A stretch of 64,000 bases of DNA. Source: Calditrichia bacterium (lineage in GTDB: Bacteria > Calditrichota > Calditrichia > RBG-13-44-9 > J075). The translations under genes and the position numbers were made by a program. The stretch covers positions 1 through 64,000 of the forward strand of contig JANQQU010000084.1 in the NCBI GenBank assembly GCA_028284905.1. The letters run 5' to 3'. The first letter of the stretch is position 1, and every line of letters begins with the position of its first letter. The notes beneath the pieces are model-generated. The model saw only the letters and a program-made list of their open reading frames with translations, made no database searches and was not told the origin of the DNA. Positions 34,203 through 43,534 of the stretch are shown here, one piece after another.

Positions 34203-36023
34203 ATGAAAAAAATATCTGAAATACACAGTACCGGCTTCAGGATTCTGATGCTGGCGATACTTTTTCTGGGGATGCAATCCCTTTCTGCACAGGATTTGAA
34301 GTTGACCGCCAGTGTCGATCGAAATCCGGTTGGGGTGAGTGAGCCATTTGTTTATCAGTTGGTCGTTAGTGGAACCACGCAAAATTTGCCGAATATCGAA
34401 TTACCGGATCTCTCCAGCTTTACCCTTTTAAGCGGACCCAATCAGTCGAGCAGTTTTAACATGGTCAATGGTGCTGTAACGACCAGTCGCACTTATTCCA
34501 TGGAATTGCTACCGAAAAAAGCCGGGAAACATACTTTCCCCGCGGTGGCCGTGGAGTATCGCGGGAGAACCTATCGCTCGAATGCCGTGACGGTAACAAT
34601 CTCGGCCAATGCCAGTGGGAGCAGCAATACCCAATCCAGTCGCCGCAACGTAAACGAACCCTATATGCGGGCGGTGCCTTCAAAAAGAACCGTTTATGTC
34701 AACGAGCCGTTCAATGTCAGCTTCAAGGTTTATTTCCGACAGCCGGTTCGGAATCTGAATTATATCAAGCAGCCGGAGACGGTTGGTTTTTGGGTAGAAG
34801 AATTCGAGATTCCATCGAATATCCCCGTCGAAAAAGAGGTGATCAATGGGGTGGAATACAATGTTGCCACCGTCAAGAAACTGGCCCTCTTTCCGACTAA
34901 ATCCGGAGAGTTGAGTGTTTCCCCGATGCAGCTTTCCGTAAACGTACAAAAAAATCGCCGTCGGGATCCTTTTAGTATGCTCGATAATTTCTTCGATGAT
35001 CCGCTGGGGCGTACCGTGCGAAAAGTGCTGACCACAAAAGCGATCAAAATAAACGTAAGACCGGTGCCGCAAAAAGGTAAACCGGCCGATTACAGCGGTC
35101 TGGTTGGAAGCTTTACTATGCGTGCCAGTTTGGATAAATCCAGCGTGGAAGCGAATCAGGCGCTCTCTTACAAAATCCGGGTAAACGGGAACAGTAACCT
35201 GAAATCTCTCAATAATCTGGAGATTCCCTTTCCTAATAGTTTTGAAGTGTATGATCCGAAAGTGAAAGATAATACCAATCTTTCCAGTGGATATTTTAAG
35301 GCCAGCCGGGAGTTGGAATATGTGCTTATTCCCCGAACAGCCGGTGATTTTCAGATTAAGCCCTTTAGACTTTCCTTTTTCGATCCGGCGAGCAAGACTT
35401 ATAAAACGCTAACGTCTCCGCAATACGACATCACAGTGAGTGAGGGAAAAGACCTGACCAGTGGCATCAACAGTCAGTATTTGCAAAAATCCGATGTCCA
35501 GCTGATTGGTAAGGACATTCATTTTATTAAGGAAGATGCACTGAGTTTGATTCCCCTTGGCTATAAGCCCTATTCCGGTGGGTGGTTCTGGCTGGCGTTG
35601 ATACTGCCGCTGGCTTTCTTTGGCATTGCCTATGGGTATCGTAATCATCAGGAAAAGATGTCTACGAATGTCGAATATGCGCGCAGACGGACAGCTTTGA
35701 AACAAGCCAGTAAACGCCTGAAAACAGCGGAAGCATTTCTGAAAAAAGAAGCGTTTGCCGATTTCTATGGAGAAACAGCGCGGGGATTGATCGGATTCGT
35801 CGCAGATAAGACCAATCATGCCGCCGCTGGTTTATTGCGGGATGATGTTCTGAAAATTCTCAAAGAGCGGGAATTGGAGAGCAGTTTAATAGATGAATAT
35901 ATGAAGTGCCTTGATGAGGCAGATTTCCGGCGATTTGCCGCCAGTGCAGTTACCAGTGACGAAGCGACAGCATTCTATAACCGCGCACTGGAAATACTGG
36001 CGAAGCTGGGCAAATCTTTTTAG
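34203..36023 (+). CDS. batD: BatD family protein
   Basis: A 606-residue protein with signal peptide (ends QSLSAQ), several immunoglobulin-like periplasmic domains over ~25-440 (the first begins LKLTASVDRNPVGVSEPFVYQL), one membrane helix (GWFWLALILPLAFFGIAYGY, ~458-478) and a cytoplasmic helical tail (FYGETARGLIGFVA, DEADFRRFAAS). This is the layout of the oxygen-tolerance protein BatD. It follows the TPR genes and precedes batE, the usual order. No strong ribosome site is seen before the ATG, though GAAG lies nearby. Confidence 0.9.
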   Translation: MKKISEIHSTGFRILMLAILFLGMQSLSAQDLKLTASVDRNPVGVSEPFVYQLVVSGTTQNLPNIELPDLSSFTLLSGPNQSSSFNMVNGAVTTSRTYSMELLPKKAGKHTFPAVAVEYRGRTYRSNAVTVTISANASGSSNTQSSRRNVNEPYMRAVPSKRTVYVNEPFNVSFKVYFRQPVRNLNYIKQPETVGFWVEEFEIPSNIPVEKEVINGVEYNVATVKKLALFPTKSGELSVSPMQLSVNVQKNRRRDPFSMLDNFFDDPLGRTVRKVLTTKAIKINVRPVPQKGKPADYSGLVGSFTMRASLDKSSVEANQALSYKIRVNGNSNLKSLNNLEIPFPNSFEVYDPKVKDNTNLSSGYFKASRELEYVLIPRTAGDFQIKPFRLSFFDPASKTYKTLTSPQYDITVSEGKDLTSGINSQYLQKSDVQLIGKDIHFIKEDALSLIPLGYKPYSGGWFWLALILPLAFFGIAYGYRNHQEKMSTNVEYARRRTALKQASKRLKTAEAFLKKEAFADFYGETARGLIGFVADKTNHAAAGLLRDDVLKILKERELESSLIDEYMKCLDEADFRRFAASAVTSDEATAFYNRALEILAKLGKSF

Positions 36024-36086
36024 ACGCAGAGATGAAAATGACTTCCCGATATGTGAATGCCGGGAATTGTGAAGGTGAAGAGTGAG

Positions 36087-36860
36087 ATGAAACAGGTGAA
36101 TAAGGGATGGTTTGCTGCTTTCTGGCTGCTGCTGTTATTGACAGTTTCGGCGGTCGGGCAAAGTGGCACAAAATACTTTTTTGAACAGGGGAATCAGGCC
36201 TATCGGGATGGCGAATATGCTGCCGCCCTGGAATGGTATATGAAAATCCCTGCCGCCGGTTATGAGAGCAGCCAGGTTTATTACAATATTGGAAATTGCC
36301 ATTATAAGTTAGGCAATATCGGCCCCACTGTGTTGTTCTATGAGAAAGCCTACAAGCTGGCACCGAATGATAGCGAAATCCGGGAAAACCTTGCCCTGGC
36401 CAACCTCAGGGTGGTTGATCATATTGAAATGCCCCCAAAGTTTTTCCTGTTTGAATGGTGGGACAGTTTCATGGTACTTTTTAACATACCGGATCTGACA
36501 AAAATCTCCTTATTCTTCTATATCCTGTTAGTGGGATTATTAGCACTGTTGTTGTTCAGCCGGGGAACCACTTGGCGGCGCTGGGTTGTCTATGCGGTTT
36601 ATTCCGCGCTGGTTTTAACCGTCATCGCTAGTTATTTGCTGATTGCTAATATTTACGATGATCGCAATACCACGGAAGGAATAGTGTTGGCGAAGTCCCT
36701 AAATGTGCAAAGTGCGCCGGATGCCGGCAGCACGGATATCTTTGTCTTACATGAAGGGGCAAAAGTAACCTTGGATGAAACGCGCGGTGAATGGGTGAAG
36801 ATAAGTTTACCGGATGGCAAAACCGGCTGGATGCGTCAGAATCTGCTCGGGGAAATTTAA
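36087..36860 (+). CDS. batE: BatE-type TPR and SH3 membrane protein
   Basis: A 257-residue protein. The signal peptide (ends SAVGQ) leads into two TPR units (YFFEQGNQAYRDGEYAAALE and VYYNIGNCHYKLGNIG). Two membrane helices follow (about 140-160 and 168-188), then a C-terminal SH3-like domain (LNVQSAPDAGSTDIFVLHEG, GEWVKISLPDGKTGWMRQ). This TPR-TM-TM-SH3 order is that of BatE. The ATG at 36087 is preferred over the ATG at 36057, which would add ten non-hydrophobic residues and has no ribosome site. It ends the operon. Confidence 0.85.
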   Translation: MKQVNKGWFAAFWLLLLLTVSAVGQSGTKYFFEQGNQAYRDGEYAAALEWYMKIPAAGYESSQVYYNIGNCHYKLGNIGPTVLFYEKAYKLAPNDSEIRENLALANLRVVDHIEMPPKFFLFEWWDSFMVLFNIPDLTKISLFFYILLVGLLALLLFSRGTTWRRWVVYAVYSALVLTVIASYLLIANIYDDRNTTEGIVLAKSLNVQSAPDAGSTDIFVLHEGAKVTLDETRGEWVKISLPDGKTGWMRQNLLGEI

Positions 36861-36951
36861 GGAGAGTGGCAGTAGCAGTAGCACCAGGCAGGTTTTAAGT
36901 TGCCGGGAGCGGAAATTAAAATTTCGTTTGGCTAAAGAAGAGTAGTTCTTT

Positions 36952-37028
36952 CCACTGCCACTGCCACTGCCACTGCCACTGCCACTGCCACTGCCACTGC
37001 CACTGCCACTGCCACTGCCACTGCCACT
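36952..37028. repeat. CCACTG hexamer tandem array (12.8 copies)
   Basis: A perfect array of the hexamer CCACTG runs from 36952 to 37028. An upstream GTGGCAGTAGCAGTAGCA stretch (36866-36883) is nearly complementary to it. It sits between the convergent ends of batE (+) and the TonB receptor (-), stopping 5 bases from the latter's stop, so a folded form could end transcription from both sides. Confidence 0.9.
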
Positions 37029-37033
37029 ATCGA

Positions 37034-39871
37034 TTAAAAAGAAAACCCTGCCCGTGCAATCGCGACTCTGCCAATCGAAGGTGCCCCGGCAAATTCCCGA
37101 TACTTCACACTGAATAAATTCTTCACCGCACCGTCAATCCGGAACCCGGGAATAATCTTACCAAAATCAAATCCCAGATTAACATCAGTAATATAAAGCG
37201 GATCGACACCACCGACGCCATTGCCATATGGTTTCGGTAAGCCGCTAACATATGGACCGGAGCGAATCGGATAAGATTCTGCATAGCGGAAGGAAGCGCC
37301 AAAAGTAACGCCTTTCGGAACAGTGAAAACCAGCCCACCTTTAAATTTTACCCGCGGGACGTTTAGGGCGACATTGAGGCTGGTATTGGTTTCTTTTAGT
37401 TCCTCGTTGTCGAAAAAATTGTCGCTGATGAGAGAGAGGTTCGCAAACAGCGTCAGGTTTTTTTCCGCCAGGTATTGAATGCTGATGTCCGTTCCAAAAT
37501 ATTGAACTTCACCGTAATTACGGTAGGTAAGCAACGCGCCGACCTGATTCGGTCCGGTAGAAGGCAATAAACCGCCGGACTCGCTGACGGGATCCGGTTG
37601 AACAACCGCAGCGGGGGTTTGGCTGAAGAAGTTGGTCAATGTGCCGGTGACAACGCTGGGATCCAGCCCGATCTGATCGAGGAGTGCCCGCACTTCTGCA
37701 TCCCCGGAGCTGAGGATGTCAATCATACGGCCGCGAATATATTCTGTCGGTAAATAAATGTATGGGGTTTCCAGAGCCAGCGGGCCAACAAAATTTTGTT
37801 TCTGCGTATAATATCCATCGATGGAAATCAAAAAGCGATTTTCAATCAATCCTTTGTAGCCTAATTCGAACCGTTGAGTAGTGCTTTCCTGTAATGGGGA
37901 AATATCTTCCAGGTTATCTATCTGCTGATATCCCGGACGATTCAGATTCGGCATGCCCAGCAGTGCACCGGTCGTTTCTCCTGAGTTTAAAGCCCTTCGA
38001 CCGAGTAAGTCCATCAAGCTTAAAAAAGCATCGCTTTGCGTTTGGCTGAAAAATTTGAACTGTGCCGGAATATCCCCTTCCGGGTCGGCAAGCACATCCT
38101 GTAAATTCGCCAGGGTTTGCAGATAAACAACCCCAACCGGAAACTGATCGAAAGAATAACGGTCGCCAAAGGGGTTAATTGTTGCATCGGATAAAGATGC
38201 GAATGTCGTTACCAGGCGATCGTTCCGAAAGTTGTTAAAAGTAAATCCGTTGAGCGCTCCCATTGCCTGAAAGCCGAGTGTATATGTGCCATTACGATTG
38301 AAAGTTGTTTCATCAAGCGTGACATCCAGATACATCTCAGTGTTGGAAGGAAAGGAGACACCCCGGTTAAACATGCCGCGGATGATGTGATCTTTGGAAG
38401 GGTGATAGAGAATGCCAAATCTTGGTGAGAGATGGGATTTGTCAAAAATATCATCATTGTCTATCCGGGTGGCGGCGTTTATTTCGAACTTCGAAGAAAT
38501 TTTATAATGGGCATTCAGATATGCACCCATAATGTTGTTTTCAAGATCGACTTCATTGCGGCCATAGCGGGTCTGATCCGTATCCAACTGAACACGATTC
38601 ATATCGCCGCCAACAACAAACTGGAGATTTTTGTAAGCAGAATTAAAATGATACTGCGCCTGGCCGTAAAGCTGTGTGCTTTTGTCCAGATACCGATCGC
38701 CATTGGTATAATTCAGGAATGTTCCTTCAGTATTCATTTTGGTGTATGCCTGGGCGAAAAGGCCACCGGCATTAAGGCGAACCTGGCCATACATATGGAC
38801 AAGGCTATCAACATACATGCTGCCCAAATCGCTGAGAATATTGGCGTCCAACCGGGAATATCCCGCATTGGCGGATAAGGAAATGTTATCGGCAAATCGT
38901 ATCTTAAAAAGGCCATTCAGGTTAAGGCGTTCATAATCCGTATTGCGTTGCAATCCTTCCAGATCTCGGGCCAGCTCTTTTTGATCCTGACGATCCAGCG
39001 GATCCAATTCCCAGTCCACGCCCTTGGCATATTCCCCGGAAATGCTGTATCCGACGCGGTTGAAGAGGGCGTAGGAGTTGCGAAAGTTGATCATTGAGGT
39101 GGATCTTTCCCCGCTGGCATAGGAAAGGAAAGTGCCCGGCTGGGTAAAGGGGTCTTTCGAGATGTAGTGGATAACGCCGGCATCCGCCCCAACGCCATAT
39201 ACAACCGATTCGTTGCCGGGAATAACCTCCACCCGATCGATATTCTGTAATACCGAAGAGATACCGGAATGGAGACTTAAGCCCAATCCGGGAATTGATA
39301 CCTGGCGATGATCCGACAATATGTAGGCTGTGTTGTTGGTGACGCTGTTCATTCCCCCGATGCCAATAACCCGCTGGTTCAGTCCGGTGCTGACCATGTC
39401 GATACCCATCACGTCTTTCAATGGTGAAAGCGATCCCGGGTAAACTTCACCGACAGTGACATTGCGATCCATGATTGCCAGGGGGGTTGCCACCTTCAGG
39501 GCTCTTTGCTTATGGCCGGCTGCACTGGATATGTTGCGGGCGTTATAGCTTATGGACGTGGAGCGCATTGTCAGATTGATGACAATCGTAGTGTCGTTAA
39601 AGAAAGGGATATCAAAGTAGCGCTGACGGAGATAACCATCGGCAGAAATCCGCACCGGGTAATGCCCATCCGGTACTTCCTTGATCAGGTAATAACCCTT
39701 TCGGTCGGTAAACGCTTTTTTCGCTGCGCCCTGAACGTCGATTTTCGCGCCAATGACCGGATCGCCACTGAATTGATCCAGGATGCGGCCCCGTAAGACG
39801 TTTGTCTGGGCATTCGCAAATAGAGAAAGCAGTATTAGGTAAAAAATGATACGAAACATGGCAGTATTCAT
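37034..39871 (-). CDS. TonB-dependent outer-membrane receptor with N-terminal carboxypeptidase-like domain
   Basis: A 945-residue active-transport receptor. A signal peptide (ends LFANAQ) is followed by a CarboxypepD_reg-like domain (LRGRILDQFSGDPVIGAKI, ~25-105) and a plug domain (~130-245) containing IDRVEVIPGNESVVYGVGA, the conserved end of the plug. A long beta barrel then ends in a Phe (ARAGFSF), as barrel-assembly signals do. It lacks the size and motifs of a SusC protein and has no SusD partner beside it. The substrate is unknown. It is a lone minus-strand gene in a mostly plus-strand region. Confidence 0.9.
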   Translation of the reverse strand: MNTAMFRIIFYLILLSLFANAQTNVLRGRILDQFSGDPVIGAKIDVQGAAKKAFTDRKGYYLIKEVPDGHYPVRISADGYLRQRYFDIPFFNDTTIVINLTMRSTSISYNARNISSAAGHKQRALKVATPLAIMDRNVTVGEVYPGSLSPLKDVMGIDMVSTGLNQRVIGIGGMNSVTNNTAYILSDHRQVSIPGLGLSLHSGISSVLQNIDRVEVIPGNESVVYGVGADAGVIHYISKDPFTQPGTFLSYASGERSTSMINFRNSYALFNRVGYSISGEYAKGVDWELDPLDRQDQKELARDLEGLQRNTDYERLNLNGLFKIRFADNISLSANAGYSRLDANILSDLGSMYVDSLVHMYGQVRLNAGGLFAQAYTKMNTEGTFLNYTNGDRYLDKSTQLYGQAQYHFNSAYKNLQFVVGGDMNRVQLDTDQTRYGRNEVDLENNIMGAYLNAHYKISSKFEINAATRIDNDDIFDKSHLSPRFGILYHPSKDHIIRGMFNRGVSFPSNTEMYLDVTLDETTFNRNGTYTLGFQAMGALNGFTFNNFRNDRLVTTFASLSDATINPFGDRYSFDQFPVGVVYLQTLANLQDVLADPEGDIPAQFKFFSQTQSDAFLSLMDLLGRRALNSGETTGALLGMPNLNRPGYQQIDNLEDISPLQESTTQRFELGYKGLIENRFLISIDGYYTQKQNFVGPLALETPYIYLPTEYIRGRMIDILSSGDAEVRALLDQIGLDPSVVTGTLTNFFSQTPAAVVQPDPVSESGGLLPSTGPNQVGALLTYRNYGEVQYFGTDISIQYLAEKNLTLFANLSLISDNFFDNEELKETNTSLNVALNVPRVKFKGGLVFTVPKGVTFGASFRYAESYPIRSGPYVSGLPKPYGNGVGGVDPLYITDVNLGFDFGKIIPGFRIDGAVKNLFSVKYREFAGAPSIGRVAIARAGFSF

Positions 39872-40219
39872 GAGGATTTAAACATTCCTTTGTTTAATTG
39901 AATTCACAATAAATGAAAAAGATCGGGCGCGCGGGGTAGATTACGCCAATGCTGGATTATACAATAAATGCCGGTGAGTTTTGTGAGGCAGTAACATTAT
40001 TTGAAAATGAATTTCAAATTTCCTGAGAAACATAATAAAAGGGCTTTAGCAAGGGGAGGAGATTACCTTAGGGATAAATAACAGGTATATTTTTTAACGA
40101 AGAATTATAAGAAATTTCGAATAAATTAAACCATTCAGTCCCCAGATGATGTTTGTCACAATAAAGATGGGTAAAAATGCTTTTTTCTATCAAAATGAAT
40201 CTCAATACAGGAGTCTCTG
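39872..40219. promoter_or_regulatory. Divergent intergenic region with palindrome
   Basis: This 348-base AT-rich gap separates the divergent TonB receptor and Ig lipoprotein, so it must hold promoters for both. Its clearest element is a perfect inverted repeat, ATTTGAAA (39999-40006), five bases, TTTCAAAT (40012-40019), of the size of an operator. I see no convincing open frame and no clear -35/-10 pair. Confidence 0.45.
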
Positions 40220-40909
40220 ATGATAAAGCTGCGTAACATGGGAAATCAGCTGAAATTACTCTGCTTAACATTTTTTTTGATCGCAGTCGTTGCCGGATGT
40301 TTGCGCGAACCGGATGACGGACCGCCGCGGGTCAATATTCTTAACCCAAGTAATGGTGATTTTGTAAATGGCGTTGTACCGATTGTTGCATCCGCCTCTG
40401 ATGATAAAGAGGTCGAAAAAATCAAAATTTTGATTGATGGGCAGGAAGTAGCTTCAGCCGATGCGGATATGGTCTCTTATAATTGGGATACAGACCCGAT
40501 TGCGGATAATCTCAATCATGTTATTGCTGCTTACGCCTTAGACGAAGAAGGAAATATTGGCGCTTCGGATTTAGTGACGGTTCGAATTCTGGAAACACCG
40601 TTAATTGGCGCTGTGCCGACGATCTTGTTCGTTTTTCCCGACCCGACCGCAAACAATGTTTTTTCGAAAGCAGTTACCCCAACAATTCAGGTTGTGGTAG
40701 ATGCAGACGACGATAAGCCGTTGGATCGTGTAGATTTTTACATTGATGGACAATTGATGAGCAGAGATTCTATTCCTGATCCGCTTTATCGCTATGATTG
40801 GGATATTACCCAGGAATTGAGCGAAATTGACCATACCATCTACGTCGTTGCATACGATACGGACAATAACTCTGCAGCCGCTCTGGCCGCGGTAACGATT
40901 GTGGATTAA
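40220..40909 (+). CDS. Lipoprotein with two Ig-like repeats
   Basis: A 229-residue lipoprotein with lipobox VVAGC (Cys near residue 27). Two immunoglobulin-like beta domains follow, each with the pattern [I/V]xI[L/F]xP...VxFYIDG or KILIDG, ending in a YNWDT/YRYDWD segment and an AYA/VAYD strand. It is a shorter paralogue of the lipoprotein at 41299-42573, sharing GPP[R/V], NWDT, PIADN and NIG(A/P)S. AGGAG lies six bases before the ATG. It is probably a surface or periplasmic binding protein; the ligand is unknown. Confidence 0.82.
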   Translation: MIKLRNMGNQLKLLCLTFFLIAVVAGCLREPDDGPPRVNILNPSNGDFVNGVVPIVASASDDKEVEKIKILIDGQEVASADADMVSYNWDTDPIADNLNHVIAAYALDEEGNIGASDLVTVRILETPLIGAVPTILFVFPDPTANNVFSKAVTPTIQVVVDADDDKPLDRVDFYIDGQLMSRDSIPDPLYRYDWDITQELSEIDHTIYVVAYDTDNNSAAALAAVTIVD

Positions 40910-41298
40910 TGCCGCTTCGCCTCATTTACTAATTAAATTCCCTCAGCAAAGCAAAGACTCCTTCTTAATGCCATCAAGCTGCGGCAGATTACCGCAGCTG
41001 ATGATTCCTTCTAAACTGTTTTCACCCTTGCTCCAAATATCGAACTCTGAAAAACATACAAAGCGTTAATGAATTATTGCCGAATACCGCAATAGCAAAA
41101 CATTATCCCCTGGGAAAATTTGAAACAATGCCAGGGATCAATAACACTACATATCCTATATAAAACTATAAGATAACCCCGAGCATACAGCTCGGGGGAT
41201 AGAATATGTATAAAGAGCAAAAAAAATCCCCTAACCCAAAAGGGCAGGGGATTGAAATTTATAGGAGCGTATATGGTGCTCGTAGTTCTGTTTGATGC
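40910..41298. other. Convergent intergenic region with two hairpins and a terminator
   Basis: Between the two convergent lipoprotein genes there is no convincing gene. Two perfect 8-bp hairpins occur, AGCTGCGG/CCGCAGCT (40977-40984 with 40992-40999) and CCCCGAGC/GCTCGGGG (41177-41184 with 41190-41197), neither with a T-run. The minus-strand terminator listed next is also here. Confidence 0.6.
41219..41253 (-). terminator. Rho-independent terminator of the minus-strand Ig lipoprotein
   Basis: Read on the minus strand, AATCCCCT (from 41253 back to 41246) pairs with AGGGGATT (41232 back to 41225) with an inner CCC/GGG, then a run of eight T follows. It lies 45 bases after the stop of the gene that ends at 41299. 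Confidence 0.88.
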
Positions 41299-42573
41299 TT
41301 AGGGAACCAGTCGAATGGTTCCCATAACCACGCCAACATTGCCGGAAGGATCAAATGCCCGAACAAAGATAGAGTGGTCGATGTCGACAACGTAGTTAGT
41401 TAAATCCCACTGAATTTCGTAGAGTGGGTCGCTGTCTGTGCCCATCAGAACGCCATCAATGTAAAATTCCACATTGGTAATTCCGAAATCGTCCCGGGCA
41501 TTGGCAACAACGTTAATCGTGTTGTTGAAAGCACTTTTCGAGATGATGTTGCCGGCCACCGGGAAAATCAATTCAACAACCGGAACGTCGGTATCCGGAA
41601 TAACATTGGAGGCAACAGTGACGTTGATAAAATTAGCCGATACATTAAATCCCAGTTGGTCATAAGCGACTGAGAAAATGGTATGGCGCGAGTTATTCGG
41701 CAGATTCGAGGTTTCCCACTGATAGGTGAAGGGGAAAGTTGTTGAAGTGCCGCGATAGGCGCCGTCAATAAAAAAGCGAACGCTGTCGACTGGGTTGAAT
41801 TCTACATTGCTGACATGGGTAACTACGTTAACAAGACCGCTGACGGTTTGGTTTTCAATCGGATTTTCGATGACGGCAATCGGTGCAGTAATGTTACCGG
41901 GATTATCCGAAGCGATAGTCACCGAGGTAACGCTGGAAGTCACGTTAAATCCAAATCGGTCATAGGCAATACCAAAAATTGTGTGGGAAGAACCATTTAC
42001 TAAATTCGAGGCGTCCCATTCATAGATATACGGAAACGTCACATCCGTCACAACTTTTTCGCCATCGATAAAGATTGCAACACTATCGATCGGGTTGTTA
42101 ATGTCCGGATCGACACCAATAGCAACGTTAACTAGCCCGCCGACACTCTGGGCATTCAACGGATTTTGCACGGTCACCAGTTGCGGCAATGTATCGGAAA
42201 CCTGGGCAAATACCTGAACGGAAGTAATTGCGGAAGGCCCAATATTATCATCATCATCGACGGCATATGCAACGACATGATGATTGCGATTATCAGCAAT
42301 CGGCGCGGTATCCCAGTTAAAAGTTGCCTGGTCGCCCTCTTGCTCGAGGACCTGCACACCATCAACGAATACCCGAATAAACTGGACATTCTTTTCGTCA
42401 ACAGCAGTAACGATTACCGGTACGTTTCCCCGAACAACGTCGCCGGAAGTTGGGCTAAGAATTGTTGTTACCGGCGGTCCCTGATCAGTTTGATCGACAC
42501 AACCGGTTGCTACTATAGCGGTAAAAAATGTTAATGTCAGAAGTAGTAAAAATTTTAATCCACGATTTTCCAT
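41299..42573 (-). CDS. Lipoprotein with four Ig-like repeats
   Basis: A 424-residue lipoprotein with lipobox VATGC. Four immunoglobulin-like domains of about 90-100 residues follow. The middle two are near copies (GLVNV, NP[I/V]DSVxFFIDG, FP[Y/F]xYxW, NSRHTIF, AYDxxGFNV) and the outer two resemble the shorter paralogue at 40220. The ATG at 42573 is chosen: on the minus strand AGGAG lies eight bases upstream and the signal peptide then starts at once (MENRGLKFLLLL). The open frame extends 31 codons further upstream without such support. Confidence 0.85.
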   Translation of the reverse strand: MENRGLKFLLLLTLTFFTAIVATGCVDQTDQGPPVTTILSPTSGDVVRGNVPVIVTAVDEKNVQFIRVFVDGVQVLEQEGDQATFNWDTAPIADNRNHHVVAYAVDDDDNIGPSAITSVQVFAQVSDTLPQLVTVQNPLNAQSVGGLVNVAIGVDPDINNPIDSVAIFIDGEKVVTDVTFPYIYEWDASNLVNGSSHTIFGIAYDRFGFNVTSSVTSVTIASDNPGNITAPIAVIENPIENQTVSGLVNVVTHVSNVEFNPVDSVRFFIDGAYRGTSTTFPFTYQWETSNLPNNSRHTIFSVAYDQLGFNVSANFINVTVASNVIPDTDVPVVELIFPVAGNIISKSAFNNTINVVANARDDFGITNVEFYIDGVLMGTDSDPLYEIQWDLTNYVVDIDHSIFVRAFDPSGNVGVVMGTIRLVP

Positions 42574-42884
42574 GTGAGAAGCTCCTGTGATTTGTTTTGT
42601 TGGCGCTAAATAAGACGGTAAGGAAAGCATTTTTGAGGTTTGCTTTGTGATAAGTATCATAAACAAAATGCCTTAAACTTTTCGATACAGTATGTTCATT
42701 TTTTGTTAATAATTTGTTTGTTATAATGATCTTTGAAATGGTGGAAAATTCTCAATCTTTTCAAACGGCAGGTAAAATTCTTCAAATAGCCGGGAAAAAA
42801 TTGCATTAATAATTTCCCTTGAATCACCGTCGATTATGCGTTATTTTTTGGGGTTGCATTTATTTTAAGTGAAGGAATTCAAAT
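42574..42884. other. Divergent intergenic region
   Basis: This 311-base gap lies between the minus-strand Ig lipoprotein and the plus-strand SPOR lipoprotein. It is AT-rich and contains a TATAAT at 42722-42727 (plus strand) without a good -35 at the usual distance. I see no gene or strong repeat in it. Confidence 0.35.
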
Positions 42885-43484
42885 ATGATACATGCCTTAA
42901 GATCAATCTCCCTCAAATTGTTCATTAGTACTTTCCTGGCGATGGTTGTTTTTTCATGCGCCAGCACAAATAGTAATGCGGTACGGAATCCGGACCGGGA
43001 CCCGGTCGCAACCATGCCAGTGGTTGACGAATCATTCGATCCGGTAACCCTGGAAGATGAAGATTTAGATTTCCCGGAAAACAATACTCGCCTGGACGAA
43101 GAAAGCAACACCAGCCTGCCTGGAGAAAACACCGGAAATAATACAACGGCCAGTCCGGCGGAGAATCGCCAGATTAATGGGTATCGTGTGCAGCTGTTTG
43201 CCACCCGGGACAATGAGATTGGCGAACTGGAAAAGAAGAAAGCGGAATTCCTCTTTGCAGAGGATGAAGTCGCAGTATATATCGAATATGATTCTCCCAT
43301 GTATAAAATTCGCGTCGGGGATTGCCAGTCCCGGGAAGATGCGGAAGCACTTCGGGATATTGCCCGCAGAAAAGATTATGTTTCTGCCTGGGTAGTGCCT
43401 ACCAAAGTTAACTCAAATCCGATTTTGCCGATGATGCAGGATGTTAATAGCGGCGCCGGCGGAAACGCGAACGATTTCCAATAA
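42885..43484 (+). CDS. SPOR-domain lipoprotein
   Basis: A 199-residue lipoprotein with lipobox VVFSC (Cys near residue 25), a low-complexity acidic and Asn/Thr-rich linker (~26-95) and a C-terminal SPOR-like domain (~97-175): YRVQLFATRDNE, EYDSPMYKIRVGDCQSREDA and AWVVP. SPOR domains bind peptidoglycan stripped of stem peptides at division sites. The lipid anchor suggests it tethers the outer membrane to septal peptidoglycan. It stands 50 bases before yebC. Confidence 0.83.
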   Translation: MIHALRSISLKLFISTFLAMVVFSCASTNSNAVRNPDRDPVATMPVVDESFDPVTLEDEDLDFPENNTRLDEESNTSLPGENTGNNTTASPAENRQINGYRVQLFATRDNEIGELEKKKAEFLFAEDEVAVYIEYDSPMYKIRVGDCQSREDAEALRDIARRKDYVSAWVVPTKVNSNPILPMMQDVNSGAGGNANDFQ

Positions 43485-43534
43485 TCATGTGAATATCCAG
43501 AATTTAAGAAACCGGAAGGAAATACGGAGGACCT

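Noticed and set aside
36952-37028. Possible CRISPR array
   Set aside because: The repeat unit is six bases with no spacers, and there are no cas genes nearby; it is a simple tandem repeat.
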